Assembly (NCBI GenBank): GCA_963774075.1
Contig: CAVZDP010000004.1
Span: forward strand, 1-64,000
Direction of reading: 5' to 3'
Length of the DNA stretch: 64,000 bases
Origin: JBBQNR01 sp963774075
GTDB taxonomy: Bacteria; Actinomycetota; Thermoleophilia; Solirubrobacterales; JBBDJG01
Shown here: positions 49,622 through 58,858 of the stretch, piece after piece
Numbering within the stretch: position 1 is the first letter of the stretch
Layout: each line of letters starts with the position of its first letter
Made by a program: the position numbers and the translations under genes
Notes under the pieces: model-generated
The model's database searches: none
What the model saw: the letters and a program-made list of their open reading frames with translations, nothing else
Told to the model about the DNA's origin: nothing

Positions 49622-50263
49622 CTAAGCCGGAACGCCGGCCGCGACCATGCCGGCCTCCTGCGCGATCGCCTCGATCGCCCCCGCGGCCCGCTCGAACTCC
49701 TCGTCCGCGATCACCGGGGTGCCCTCGAACGGAAGCTGACGGTCGATCTCGACCCATGACAGGCAGCCCGCGTAGTCGGGCCGCACGCGCACCGTCACCG
49801 GGCGCGGAATCCGGTACACGCGCAGTACGAGCACGTGCAGTGGGTGACGCGGCTTCCAGCGCAGACGCTTGACTGCATAGTCGGGCGTCCAGATGTGGAA
49901 CGGAGTGAGGCTGTCGACCACACGCGGGTCGGAGACCTCGTAGTGCTCGTGAACCTCGGCCCACGCGCGGATGCGTACTCGCTCCGGCTGCTCGATCCCG
50001 CCGTCGCGAATCAAGGCCTTGGGGGGCGGCTCGGTGTTCGCCCAAACCCCTTCCTCGAGTGCCCGCCTCAGCTCCGGATGGTGGGACTGGCGGACGAGGT
50101 TGTTCCGCTGGTGGTCGAACGTGGGGTAGAGGAAGAAGCGGTCGTGCTCGATGTCGAAATGCTTGCTCGGTTCGCGAATCCCACCCTTGCGAAGAGTGAG
50201 GAGCTGCTCCCCCTCGGCAAGGGCGCGAACCGTCACCGCCCATTCTTTGAAAGCTACTGGCAT
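49622..50263 (-). CDS. DUF1802 family protein
   Basis: A 213-residue DUF1802 protein. The opening MPVAFKEWAVTVRALAEGEQ, the KGGIREPSKHFDIEHDRFFL motif and YPTFDHQRNNLVRQSHHPE identify it. The family is found in cyanobacteria and Actinomycetota; function unknown. It starts the leftward DUF1802-DUF1152-peptidase-like cluster. Upstream lie about 260 bp (50264-50523) with no recognisable gene before the hydantoinase B stop. Confidence 0.85.
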   Translation of the reverse strand: MPVAFKEWAVTVRALAEGEQLLTLRKGGIREPSKHFDIEHDRFFLYPTFDHQRNNLVRQSHHPELRRALEEGVWANTEPPPKALIRDGGIEQPERVRIRAWAEVHEHYEVSDPRVVDSLTPFHIWTPDYAVKRLRWKPRHPLHVLVLRVYRIPRPVTVRVRPDYAGCLSWVEIDRQLPFEGTPVIADEEFERAAGAIEAIAQEAGMVAAGVPA

Positions 50264-50523
50264 GACTTGATTCCGGCGAAGAGGCCCGGCGCCACTCTTC
50301 CGGAGCGCGGCGACCGAACCGGCCTGGCGACCGAACTCCGTTCCCGTCGGGGGCCGCGGAATTCCGGTGCGTGGGGCGCAATTGTACGGGGTCGAACAAG
50401 TTTTGCCAACCCGATTGGCCGGTCAATCAGCCGATATGACCGATTGCAATGCGGAACGCCGTCAATCCCGGGCCTTGCAGGAGGCCGCCCAAAACCACGC
50501 TCGCCGCATGGCGGCTCGACCGG

Positions 50524-52077
50524 TCAGCCCGGCCGGCCGTGTCCACCGCCGCCCGGCGTTTCGACGCGGAGGCGATCGCCAGGCATCAGCGTGCCCGCGG
50601 CCTTGGAAGGAAGCGGCTCGAAGCGCTGCGAGCCGCCGCGCAGGAGGAGGTTCCGGCCGGTCGCGCCCGGCTCCCCTCCCTCCGCTCCCGCCGGCCGGTG
50701 GCGGCGGCGCTCGGTCACGAGCGCGAACTGCATCTCGGCGAGCGCCTCGAGCTCTCGCACGAGGCCGTCGCCGCCGCGAAACCTGCCGCGGCCGCCCGAG
50801 CCGCGCCGCAGCGAGTACTCACGCACCCGAAGGGGGAATTCCTGCTCTAGCGCCTCGACCGGTGTGTTCAGCGTGTTGCTCATCGCGACGTGGACCGCGG
50901 AGGGGCCGTCGGCGTCCGGGCACGCGCCCTGCCCCCCGCCCATCGTCTCGTAGTACGCGAAGGAGTCGCTTCCCAGCGTGAGGTTGTTCATCGTGCCCTG
51001 GCCGAGCGCGGGCGCCTCGGTTGCCTTCGCCAGTGCGCGCATCACGACGTCGGCGATGCGGCTGGAGGTTTCGACGTTCCCGGATGACACGGCGGCCGGC
51101 GGCTGCGCGTTCACCAGGCAGCCGGCCGGCGCGGTGACGCGCACCGCGCGATAGGCGCCGGCGGAGGGTGGGATGTCGGGGTCGGTCAGCACGCGTAGCA
51201 CGAAGTAGGCGGCGGACTTCGTGACCGCGAGCGGGCAGTTGAGGTTGCCGGAGACCTGAGGGTCCGTGCCCTCGAAGTCGAGCTCGATCGCGTCGCCGTC
51301 GACGCTGGCCGTGACCGCGATGCGCACGTCGCGCTCTTCGCCGGCTCCGTCGTCCTCCAGCACGTCCTCCGCCTCGTATGTCCCATCGGGGAAGGCCGCG
51401 ATGCAGGCGCGGGTCCGGCGCTCGGCGTACGCGAGCACCTCCTCCATGCCGTCCGCCAAGAGCTCCAGGCCGTGCCGGGCGGCGAGCTGTGCGAGGCGGC
51501 GCGAGCCGACGAGGTTGGCGGCGAGCTGTGCCCGCAGGTCGGCCTCGCGTTGGCGCGGCGCCCGCATGCGGGACACGATCGAGCCGAGCAGCTCGCGGTC
51601 GATCTCCCCGGCGCGAACCAGGAGCGACGGCGGGATCACGACGCCCTCCTCGTCCAATGTCGTGGAATGGGCCGGCATGCTGCCGGGCGTGGTTCCGCCG
51701 ACGTCGGCGTGGTGGGCACGGCTGGCGGCAAAGCCGATGTGATGCCCAGCGGCGAAGAGGGGGGACACGAGCGTGATGTCGGGAAGATGCGTGCCGCCGC
51801 GAAAGGGGTCGTTCAGGATCCAGGCGTCGCCGTCGCTGTGTCGCTCGCCCATGACGGCCGCCACGGCCTCCGGCATCGAGCCGAGGTGAACGGGGATGTG
51901 CTCGGCCTGCATGACCATCTCGCCCGCGACGTCGAAGAGCGCCGTCGAGGCGTCGCGGCGCTCCTTGATGTTGGCGGAGTGAGCCGCGCGCACGAGCACC
52001 GCGCCCATCTCCTCGCAGACGGCGTGCAGGCTCCCGGCCAGCACCTGGAGCGTGACCGGGCCGAGACGGACGCTCAT
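50524..52077 (-). CDS. hyuB: hydantoinase B / 5-oxoprolinase beta subunit
   Basis: A 517-residue HyuB-type subunit. Typical parts: RAAHSANIKERRDASTALFD, EHIPVHLGSMPEAV, ILNDPFRGGTHLPDITLVSP, RAHHADVGGTTPGSMP and the C-terminal RRGSGGRGRFRGGDGLVREL. With HyuA it forms an ATP-dependent amidohydrolase acting on cyclic amides such as 5-oxoproline, N-methylhydantoin or acetone-carboxylase-like substrates. Its ATG overlaps the hyuA stop (ATGA). The glycine-rich end (ETPGGGGHGRPG) is usual. The actual substrate is open. Confidence 0.93.
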   Translation of the reverse strand: MSVRLGPVTLQVLAGSLHAVCEEMGAVLVRAAHSANIKERRDASTALFDVAGEMVMQAEHIPVHLGSMPEAVAAVMGERHSDGDAWILNDPFRGGTHLPDITLVSPLFAAGHHIGFAASRAHHADVGGTTPGSMPAHSTTLDEEGVVIPPSLLVRAGEIDRELLGSIVSRMRAPRQREADLRAQLAANLVGSRRLAQLAARHGLELLADGMEEVLAYAERRTRACIAAFPDGTYEAEDVLEDDGAGEERDVRIAVTASVDGDAIELDFEGTDPQVSGNLNCPLAVTKSAAYFVLRVLTDPDIPPSAGAYRAVRVTAPAGCLVNAQPPAAVSSGNVETSSRIADVVMRALAKATEAPALGQGTMNNLTLGSDSFAYYETMGGGQGACPDADGPSAVHVAMSNTLNTPVEALEQEFPLRVREYSLRRGSGGRGRFRGGDGLVRELEALAEMQFALVTERRRHRPAGAEGGEPGATGRNLLLRGGSQRFEPLPSKAAGTLMPGDRLRVETPGGGGHGRPG

Positions 52078-54083
52078 CGCTCGCGCTCGAGCTCGAGCGC
52101 CCCGTCGGGGCCGACCTCGCCGCCCCAGCCGGGAGGGACCACGACGGTGGCTTCCGGAAGCTCGCAGACCGCTGGGCCCTCCACGCGGACGCCGGCAGGG
52201 AGCTCGCCGTTCAGGACGGCGGCGTCGAGCCAGCTCCCGCCGAACCGGGCACGCCGGTTGTAGCTGCGCTGGGTCGGGGCGCTGGGGGCCGCGACCGGTG
52301 GGGCGGCGCCCTCACCGGTCACAGCGACGCGTACGGTGACCAGCTCCAGCTCGGCATGCGCGTCGGAGTATCCGTAGCGCTCCTCGTGTGCATCGTCGAA
52401 GAGCCGCCGGAGCGCATCGGCGGTCGGCGGGCGCGGCGCGGGAACCGACAGCTCGAAGGCCTGGCCGCGGTAGCGCACGTCGCAGGTGACCTCGACTCGC
52501 CCGCCCGGCAGCTCTGCGAGGGCGGCGCTCGCCAGCTCGGCGACGATGGCCTCTACCCGCTCCGCCGTCAGATCGCGGCCTGAAAGCAGAACGCTGCGCG
52601 CCACGTCGCGGCGCGCGCGTGAGGTCAAGAGCCCGAGCGCCGACAGCACTCCGGCGGCCCTCGGCAGCACGACCCGGTCGACCTCCAGCTCCTGCGCGAG
52701 TCGCGCGGCGTGCATCGGCCCGGCGCCGCCAAAGGCGACGAGCGCGTAGCGGCGCGGGTCAATGCCGCGCTCGACCGTCACGACGCGCAGGGCACGAAGC
52801 ATCTCGTGGTCCGCTACGCGCACCACGCCTTCGGCAGCCTCGATCGGGGTCAGCCCGAGCTTGCTCCCGAGCTCGGCCAGCGCTCGCTCCGCCGCCTCGC
52901 CGTCGAGCCGCACTCCGCCCGCGAGCGACTCCCCCGACTCCAGGAAGCCGAGCGCCAGGTTGGCGTCGGTCACGGTGGCCTGCGTGCCGCCGCGGCCGTA
53001 GCAGGCCGGGCCGGGCTCGGCGCCGGCGGAGCGAGGGCCGACGCGCAGCGCTCCGCCGGCATCGGCCCAGCCGATGCTGCCTCCGCCCGCGCCGACCGTG
53101 TGCACGTCGACCATCGGAAGCTGAAGCGCACGGCCCGCGACGGTCTGCCCGGATGCCTGCCGCACCCTGCCCCGGTCGACCACCGCGACGTCGCAAGAGG
53201 TGCCGCCCATGTCGAAGGACAAGACGTTGTCGTGTCCCGCGAGCGAGCCCGCGTACGCTGCCCCGACCGCGCCCGCCGCCGGTCCCGAGAGAACGGTCCA
53301 CGCGGCGTGCGCCGCCGCCGCTCGCGCGGACATCAACCCGCCGCTCGACTGCATGATCTCCGGCTGCGGCAGACCGGCGCCTGCCGCGGCGGACGAGAGC
53401 CTGTCGAGGTAGGAGCGAAGAAGCGGCGCCAGGTAGGCATCGATAACGGTCGTGGACGTGCGCTCGTATTCGCGGAACACGCCCAGCACCTCGTGCGAGC
53501 TCGACACGTGCACGTTCGGGAGCCGGCGGGAGACGGCGTCAGCGACCAGGCGCTCGTGCGAGCCGTCGGCGTACGAGTGGAGCAGGCTGATGGCGACCGC
53601 ATCCGGCTCCGCCGCCGCGAGCCGCTCGACCACGCCCTCGAGAGCGCGCTCGTCCAGAGGCGTCACGACCCGGTCCGGCGCCATCCGCTCGCGTACCGCA
53701 AAGCGCAGCTCGGGCGACACCAGGGGAGCCGGCCGGCCTCGGCAGAGCCGGTACAGCTCGGGCCGCTCCTGCCGGCCGATCTCGATCACGTCGGTGAAGC
53801 CCGCCGTCGCGAGCAGGGCGGTGCGAGCCCCCCGCTCCTCCAGGAGGGCATTGGTCCCGACGGTCATGCCGTGCGCGAAGCGCCGGACCGACGTCGGAGC
53901 CGCCCCTGCGCGCTCGAGCACTACCGCTACCGCGTGCATGACGCCCTGCGACTGGTCCGCGGGCGTCGTAGGAACCTTCGCGGTCACCAGGCTCTCGCCG
54001 GCCACGAGGGCCGCGTCCGTGAACGTCCCTCCGACGTCGACTCCGATCAGGAGTTCGCCGGCCTCTGTCACGCCCTTCGCCAA
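52074..54083 (-). CDS. hyuA: hydantoinase A / 5-oxoprolinase alpha subunit
   Basis: A 669-residue HyuA subunit with an acetate/sugar-kinase-type ATPase fold: LIGVDVGGTFTDAALV, HGMTVGTNALLEERGARTAL, NVLSFDMGGTSCDVAVVDRG and ALVAFGGAGPMHAARLAQEL. It hydrolyses ATP to activate the cyclic amide for HyuB. The start is either TTG at 54083, 9 nt after a TAGATT hexamer, or GTG at 54071; I mark the longer one. No transporter or ligase gene is nearby to reveal the substrate. Confidence 0.93.
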   Translation of the reverse strand: MAKGVTEAGELLIGVDVGGTFTDAALVAGESLVTAKVPTTPADQSQGVMHAVAVVLERAGAAPTSVRRFAHGMTVGTNALLEERGARTALLATAGFTDVIEIGRQERPELYRLCRGRPAPLVSPELRFAVRERMAPDRVVTPLDERALEGVVERLAAAEPDAVAISLLHSYADGSHERLVADAVSRRLPNVHVSSSHEVLGVFREYERTSTTVIDAYLAPLLRSYLDRLSSAAAGAGLPQPEIMQSSGGLMSARAAAAHAAWTVLSGPAAGAVGAAYAGSLAGHDNVLSFDMGGTSCDVAVVDRGRVRQASGQTVAGRALQLPMVDVHTVGAGGGSIGWADAGGALRVGPRSAGAEPGPACYGRGGTQATVTDANLALGFLESGESLAGGVRLDGEAAERALAELGSKLGLTPIEAAEGVVRVADHEMLRALRVVTVERGIDPRRYALVAFGGAGPMHAARLAQELEVDRVVLPRAAGVLSALGLLTSRARRDVARSVLLSGRDLTAERVEAIVAELASAALAELPGGRVEVTCDVRYRGQAFELSVPAPRPPTADALRRLFDDAHEERYGYSDAHAELELVTVRVAVTGEGAAPPVAAPSAPTQRSYNRRARFGGSWLDAAVLNGELPAGVRVEGPAVCELPEATVVVPPGWGGEVGPDGALELERER

Positions 54084-54124
54084 GGCCGGGCGAATCTAGC
54101 GCAGGGCTGCCTCTCAAAAGCGAA

Positions 54125-54148
54125 GCGACCCCCGGAGGTGGGGGTCGC
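54125..54148 (-). terminator. 9-bp-stem terminator
   Basis: GCGACCCCC-ggaggt-GGGGGTCGC is a perfect 9-bp stem. On the minus strand it is followed by TTCGCTTTTGAG, a weak U-run, so it should end the leftward transcript of the gene at 54169-54636 just before hyuA. Confidence 0.75.
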
Positions 54149-54168
54149 CTGCTCGGTGGGGGGTATTG

Positions 54169-54636
54169 CTAGGCGGCGAGCTCCAGCTCTTCGAGCTCGC
54201 CGAGCTTGTCGAAGTCGTTCAGCTCTTCCAGGCTCTCGGTGAGATGCTGGTGTGAGGGGCAGTAGTCGCTGCGCGGCAGCGGGGGCCTCTGGCAGGGCTT
54301 GCCTTTGCGGGTCATCGCGTGACACCTACGCGGCACGCCGTTGACGTCGAGCTCGCGCTCAGGCATCCGCGCGAGCACTCGCAGGGCCAGGTCGATGTTG
54401 TGCTTTACCACCAGGTAGGCGTGCAGCTGCGAGGCGATCGAGAAGTAGACCCTGATCTCCTCGAAGAGCGACCGCGCCGGCTTGGCGAAGTAGCGCTGGT
54501 CGGTGAAAAGGCGCTCCATCGTGCGCTCGCAGGCACGCAGCACCAGGAGGTGATTCGACTCCCGCTGGGAGGGGGGCTTCGTCTCGGCTATGAGCGGTGC
54601 GAGCTCGAGATAGATCGCCCTGCTGAAGTGGTACAA
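54169..54636 (-). CDS. hypothetical protein with C-terminal Cys/His zinc-binding motif
   Basis: A 155-residue protein: an N-terminal helical part (LLVLRACERTMERLFTDQRY, EEIRVYFSIASQLHAYLVV), then a short motif CHAMTRKGKPCQRPPLPRSD followed by YCPSH. The Cys-x8-Cys-...-Cys-x2-His pattern is the small zinc-binding unit seen in many phage and host proteins near nucleic-acid functions. An acidic tail (LEELNDFDKLGELEELELAA) follows. Function not known. Its upstream region carries the GTTAAGC direct repeat. Confidence 0.68.
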   Translation of the reverse strand: MYHFSRAIYLELAPLIAETKPPSQRESNHLLVLRACERTMERLFTDQRYFAKPARSLFEEIRVYFSIASQLHAYLVVKHNIDLALRVLARMPERELDVNGVPRRCHAMTRKGKPCQRPPLPRSDYCPSHQHLTESLEELNDFDKLGELEELELAA

Positions 54637-54737
54637 AGACGCCGCCTCTGTTCGTCGTAATACTCCGTCAGTTCCGGGGCATTGGCCCCAACGGCGAGAA
54701 GTCTCCCATCGCCCTGTGAACCGCTCGCTTAGCGTCC

Positions 54738-54755
54738 GTTAAGCCTGGGTTAAGC
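54738..54755. promoter_or_regulatory. GTTAAGC direct repeat, candidate operator
   Basis: GTTAAGC at 54738-54744 and 54749-54755, an 11-bp period, about 100 bp upstream of the leftward gene ending at 54169. A related CGCTTAGCG lies just before. The same pair, same period, is found upstream of the RTX-type gene at 31422-31439. Confidence 0.4.
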
Positions 54756-54851
54756 GCCCCGGGCTCGTTGCTCCATTCCGGCGCAACCGCGCTGTGCGGT
54801 TTGGACGGACGCGAGGAGCCAAAAACGCATCCGGGGTGACCCGGTTGTGTT

Positions 54852-56336
54852 CTACTCCCAGCGCTCGAACTCGGGCCGCTCTTCGTGGGGGCCGAACGTC
54901 ACGTGGGCTCGCTCGAGTGCCGGGTCGAGAGACGGCAGATCCGCGCGTAGGTGGGCGCCACGGCTCTCGGCTCGGGCGAGCGCCGCCACGGCGACCAGGC
55001 GCGCGAGCGGATGAGGGTCCTCGGCGAGTGCCTCGAGCGCCGCGGGCTCCCTCACGATCCCCGCCCGTTCCCAGAGCGCCGCCCGGGTCTCCTCGCTTGC
55101 CAGCGGCGGGTCCGGGGGGGACGGAGGTCCTCCCCTCACGGCCTCCGCCTGCTCGGCGGCCGCGGCGAGCGCTGCGCGCCGGCCGAAGACGAAGCACTCG
55201 CTGAGCGAGTTCGACGCGAGGCGGTTCGCGCCGTGCACGCCCGTGCAGGCGCACTCGCCCACGGCGAAGAGGCCGGGCAGGCTCGAGCGACCGTCGAGGT
55301 CCGTCTGGATGCCGCCGACCGTGTAGTGGGCCGCCGGGGCGACCGGCACCGGCTCGCGGGCGGGATCGATTCCCTCCTGCGCGAGCACCGCGAGGATGTT
55401 GGGGAACGCCTCCACGTTCACGTCTCTCATGTCGAGCAGCACGGCCGGCTCGCCGCTCGCGCGCAGCTCTTCGTGGACGGCGCGGGCGACCTCGTCTCGC
55501 GGCGCGAGCTCGTCGACGAACTGCTGGCCGCGGGCGTTGAGAAGACGCGCACCTTCTCCTCGCACGGCCTCCGTGATCAGAAAGCCGTCATTGTCGCTCG
55601 CGCTCACGAGCGCGGTCGGGTGGAACTGGAGCAGCTCCATGTCGGCGAGCGTGGCTCCGGCTCGGCGCGCGAGCACGAGGCCGCTGCCGCGTGCCCCCCG
55701 TGGGTTGGTTGTACGCTGCCAGAGTGCTGCCGCGCCGCCGGTTGCCAGCACCGTGCATCCGGCGGGCATCGCCTCGGTATCGGTGAGGACCCCGACGCAG
55801 CGGCCGTCTTCCACCCACAGCCCGAAGGCGGTGCTTCGCTCGTGCACGTGCACGCGGTCGTCGGCGAGCGCCGCGGCGGAGAGCACGCCGGCCACGTGGC
55901 GCCCCGTCGCGCTCCCGCCCGCGTGAACGATGCGGCGGCGCGAGTGGCCGCCCTCGAGGCCGAGCTGCAGCTCGGCGCCGGGGTCGGAGTCGAAGCGCAC
56001 GCCGCGGCGCTCGAGCTCGCGCACTCGGGCGGGCGCCTCGTCGCAGAGCACGCGAGCCGCGCTTTCGCGGGCGGCCCCCCGCGCCGCCCGGAGCGTGTCC
56101 TGTAGGTGGAGCTCGGGGCTGTCGCTCGGGTCGAGCGCCGCGGCGAGTCCGCCCTGGGCGCGGTAGCTCGCGGACTCGGACAGCGGCGAGCTCGACACGA
56201 GCCGGACCGAGGCTCCCGCTTCGGCGGCGACGAGCGCGACGTAGAGGCCGGCGGCGCCGGCTCCGACGACCGCGAGGTCCACCGCGGGATGGGTCTCATC
56301 GAGGCCGCCTGCGGATGTCGAACCGGCCGGGCGCAA
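54852..56336 (-). CDS. nadB: L-aspartate oxidase
   Basis: A 494-residue FAD flavoprotein that oxidises aspartate to iminoaspartate, the first step of de novo NAD synthesis. FAD-binding GAGAAGLYVAL, SYRAQGGLAAAL, the active-site region HPTALVSA, PAAHYTVGGIQTDLDGRSSL and FAVGECACTGVHGANRLASN are all present. Neither nadA nor nadC is in the window. The start is taken as TTG at 56336, 8 nt after a TACCGT hexamer; an in-frame GTG 51 bp downstream is an alternative. The divergent deacetylase-like gene starts 61 bp away. Confidence 0.94.
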   Translation of the reverse strand: MRPAGSTSAGGLDETHPAVDLAVVGAGAAGLYVALVAAEAGASVRLVSSSPLSESASYRAQGGLAAALDPSDSPELHLQDTLRAARGAARESAARVLCDEAPARVRELERRGVRFDSDPGAELQLGLEGGHSRRRIVHAGGSATGRHVAGVLSAAALADDRVHVHERSTAFGLWVEDGRCVGVLTDTEAMPAGCTVLATGGAAALWQRTTNPRGARGSGLVLARRAGATLADMELLQFHPTALVSASDNDGFLITEAVRGEGARLLNARGQQFVDELAPRDEVARAVHEELRASGEPAVLLDMRDVNVEAFPNILAVLAQEGIDPAREPVPVAPAAHYTVGGIQTDLDGRSSLPGLFAVGECACTGVHGANRLASNSLSECFVFGRRAALAAAAEQAEAVRGGPPSPPDPPLASEETRAALWERAGIVREPAALEALAEDPHPLARLVAVAALARAESRGAHLRADLPSLDPALERAHVTFGPHEERPEFERWE

Positions 56337-56397
56337 GGGTCAGTACGGTATCCGGCGCGTCGTCTCGGCGAGCGAGCCGAGCGGCAGCGACCCGCCG

Positions 56398-57414
56398 ATG
56401 AAGCGCTCCCTCTACATGCATCACCCTTCCTCGCTGGAGCACGACACCGGCCAACATCCCGAGCACGCTTCCCGGATCCTCGCCATCGAGCGTGCGCTCG
56501 CCGCGCGGGAGTGGCTCGGCTTTGAGCGCGCGCTCGCGCCCGAGGTGGAGCGCGAGAGCCTTTACGCGGTGCACCCACCGGACTACGTGGAGGCGATCGA
56601 GCGGGTGTGCGCGAGCGGCGGCGGCATGCTCGATCTGGACACCGTGGCGAGTGCAGGCTCCTTCGAAGCCGCACTCCACGCCGCGGGAGGGGCCGCGCGC
56701 GCGGTGGACGCGCTGCTCGGCGGCGAGGCCGAGCTTGCCTTCTGCGGTCAGCGCCCTCCGGGGCACCACGCCGAGCCGTCGCGGGCGATGGGCTTTTGCA
56801 TCTTCAACAACGTGGCGGTGGCGGCCCGCCGCGCCCTCGACGCCCACGATGCCGAGCGAGTGCTGGTGCTGGACTGGGACGTCCACCACGGCAATGGCAC
56901 CAACGACGTCTTCTACGGCTCGAACGAAGTGCTCTACGTGAGCATCCACCAGTGGCCCCTCTATCCCGGCACGGGGGCGCTGACGGACAACGGGGAGGGG
57001 GTGGGAGCGGGCTACACGGTGAACCTGCCGGTGACGCCCGGCTCGGGACACGAGCAGTGGCTCTCGCTCGTGCAGCACGTCGTCGGCCCGATCGCGCGCA
57101 CTTACCGTCCCCGGCTCGTTCTGATCTCGGCGGGCTTCGACGCTCACCGCGACGATCCGCTCGCGAACTGCGAGCTCGCCGATCACTCGTTTGCGGCAAT
57201 GGCCGCGGCCATGGGGGCGCTTGGGGAGGAGCTCGACGCCCCGCTCGCGATAGTGCTCGAGGGCGGCTACGATCTCGATGCGCTCTCGCGCTCCGTGGTG
57301 GCGGTTCTGGAAGCGGCGAGCAACGGCGCCGAGCCCGAGCCGGTCGAAGAGGACCCACAGGCGACGCGGGCCCGCTCGCATTACGCACGCTGGTGGCCTG
57401 CGCTCGCGGCCTAA
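56398..57414 (+). CDS. histone deacetylase family (acetoin utilisation/polyamine deacetylase-like)
   Basis: A 338-residue zinc amidohydrolase of the arginase/deacetylase fold. The active-site pair is in RPPGHHAEPSRAMGFCIFNN, zinc ligands in LDWDVHHGNGTNDVFY and AGFDAHRDDPLA, and the C-terminal EGGYDLDALSRS. Bacterial members deacetylate polyamines, acetoin-related proteins or other acetyl-lysines. No acetyltransferase partner lies beside it. ATG at 56398. Confidence 0.93.
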   Translation: MKRSLYMHHPSSLEHDTGQHPEHASRILAIERALAAREWLGFERALAPEVERESLYAVHPPDYVEAIERVCASGGGMLDLDTVASAGSFEAALHAAGGAARAVDALLGGEAELAFCGQRPPGHHAEPSRAMGFCIFNNVAVAARRALDAHDAERVLVLDWDVHHGNGTNDVFYGSNEVLYVSIHQWPLYPGTGALTDNGEGVGAGYTVNLPVTPGSGHEQWLSLVQHVVGPIARTYRPRLVLISAGFDAHRDDPLANCELADHSFAAMAAAMGALGEELDAPLAIVLEGGYDLDALSRSVVAVLEAASNGAEPEPVEEDPQATRARSHYARWWPALAA

Positions 57415-57442
57415 CACTCGCGGCCGCCGGCCGGTTGTTAGG
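57410..57442. terminator. bidirectional terminator between convergent genes
   Basis: CCTAACA (57410-57416) pairs with TGTTAGG (57436-57442) around an inner CGGCC-GCC-GGCCG. Both convergent stop codons (deacetylase-like gene, glycosyltransferase gene) are part of the stem, so it can end both mRNAs. Confidence 0.65.
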
Positions 57443-58391
57443 TGGAGGCAGGCTCGCCGGCGCGGAGCGCGCCGTAGGCGGCGGCGACGCGCGCTGCCAT
57501 CCGGTCGCTCGAGAAGCGCTCCGCGCGTGCCCGACCCGCCACGCGCGGGTCGTGAGCGTCCAGATACGGCCGCAGTGACGCCAGCCAGCTTTCCTCGTCG
57601 AAGCTCTCGCACAACGTGCCCTCCACGCCGGCGAGCGCCAACGGCGCGATGCCGACCGGCGTCGAGAGCACGGGCACGTTGCAGGCGAGCGCTTCCAATG
57701 CCGCGAGCCCGAACCCTTCGCTGTCGGATGTGACGAGGACCGCGTTCGCGGCGTTGAACCAGAGCGGGGCGCGCTCGGGGGGCACGTGCCGGAGCACCAG
57801 AAGCTCCGCGCCGCCCGCTCGGGCGCAGAGCACTTGGGCGCGGTCGAAGCGCTTCACCTGCCGGGCCGGGTCCGCCGGAAAGAGCACGTACGGGCGCCCG
57901 GGGTCGAGCCCGAGCTGCGCCCGGGCGTCCTCGCGCGGAAGCGGGCGAAAGCGGCCGGTGTCCACGCCGCAGGGGAGGACGGCCACGCGCCTGCGCTCGC
58001 CGGCCCCCCGAAGCGTCGCGCGGGCGAGCGACGCGGAGACCGTGGCCGGAAGCGACGCCAGCCGCGCGACGAGGCGCGACAGCGGCCCCACCAGAGGATG
58101 GTGCAGGTCCGTGCCGTGGAACGTGACGACCAGGGGCCGGCCGCGCGCCGCGAGCGCCGAGCAGCCGCTGAGGCCGTAATGCGCGTGAACGACGTCGAAG
58201 CGACCGCGCCGCGCCGCTCCGCGCAGCTTCCATGCCGCCAGCGCGTACGAGAGCGCTCCGGGCGCGAAGCTGCGCACGTCCACCTCCACGCCGGGCTGGC
58301 GCCGCAGTGCCTCGACCTGGTCGCGCACGAACGACCCGTGCTCCGGGCGGGACGTGGAGGGAGACATGTGCGTGACGATCAGGACGCGCAC
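57438..58391 (-). CDS. glycosyltransferase family 4
   Basis: A 317-residue GT-B fold glycosyltransferase. The N-terminal domain begins VRVLIVTHMSPSTSRPEHGS; acceptor side VVHAHYGLSGCSA and LVVTFHGTDLHH; donor side VAVLPCGVDTGRF and the E-x7-E region SDSEGFGLAALEALACNVPV. It transfers a sugar from a nucleotide donor, probably to a cell-surface glycan. The GTG at 58391 gives the family start; the open frame continues about 50 residues upstream with low-complexity sequence (TG-rich, Pro-rich) that I judge untranslated. Stands alone. Confidence 0.87.
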   Translation of the reverse strand: MRVLIVTHMSPSTSRPEHGSFVRDQVEALRRQPGVEVDVRSFAPGALSYALAAWKLRGAARRGRFDVVHAHYGLSGCSALAARGRPLVVTFHGTDLHHPLVGPLSRLVARLASLPATVSASLARATLRGAGERRRVAVLPCGVDTGRFRPLPREDARAQLGLDPGRPYVLFPADPARQVKRFDRAQVLCARAGGAELLVLRHVPPERAPLWFNAANAVLVTSDSEGFGLAALEALACNVPVLSTPVGIAPLALAGVEGTLCESFDEESWLASLRPYLDAHDPRVAGRARAERFSSDRMAARVAAAYGALRAGEPAST

Positions 58392-58572
58392 CGACGGGCC
58401 AGCGTATTCGGTCCCGGCGTCGGTGCCAGCCGCGTCAGGCGTTGCGGGTGTGTCGTCAGGGGGGGGGCTCTCTGGTTGCGTTCTTTTCACCGACCCGTTC
58501 CGCGCCGGGCTGGAGCGGTGCGCTCGCCGGCGCAAGCCTTCGATGCTCTGTCGAACTGCAACGGAGGTGAGC

Positions 58573-58815
58573 TTGTACGAGTCAATGGGATACGCCCACG
58601 CGCGGGTGGCGTCGGCGCTGGCGGGGGCGAGGCGCGCGCTGCAGGCCGAGCGCGCTCAGGGCACGGTCGAGTACGTCGCGCTCGTGCTGCTCGTCGCGCT
58701 CGTGATGTTCGGAGTGGTCGCGGCGATGAAGACCTACCGCACGTCCGAGGGCCAGGAGCTCGGCGACCTGATCCTCCAGAAGATCAAGGAGGCGGTCGGG
58801 AAGGTGAAGTACTAG
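58573..58815 (+). CDS. Flp-type (type IVb) pilin-like protein
   Basis: An 80-residue small pilin: a helical leader ending near RALQAERAQG, then TVEYVALVLLVALVMFGVVA, the hydrophobic class III pilin stem with the conserved glutamate. A prepilin peptidase should cut after the glycine. The TTG at 58573 is chosen because GGAGG sits 6 nt ahead; an ATG at 58585 is an alternative. No tad assembly genes are in the window. Confidence 0.8.
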   Translation: MYESMGYAHARVASALAGARRALQAERAQGTVEYVALVLLVALVMFGVVAAMKTYRTSEGQELGDLILQKIKEAVGKVKY

Positions 58816-58858
58816 GACGACTCCGGCTTGCGGCCATGGGGCGGAGTAGCATCACGGC

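Noticed and set aside
56296..58233. Long leftward frame across the deacetylase and glycosyltransferase genes
   Set aside because: It spans two convergent, strongly supported genes and their terminator and has no recognisable domain.
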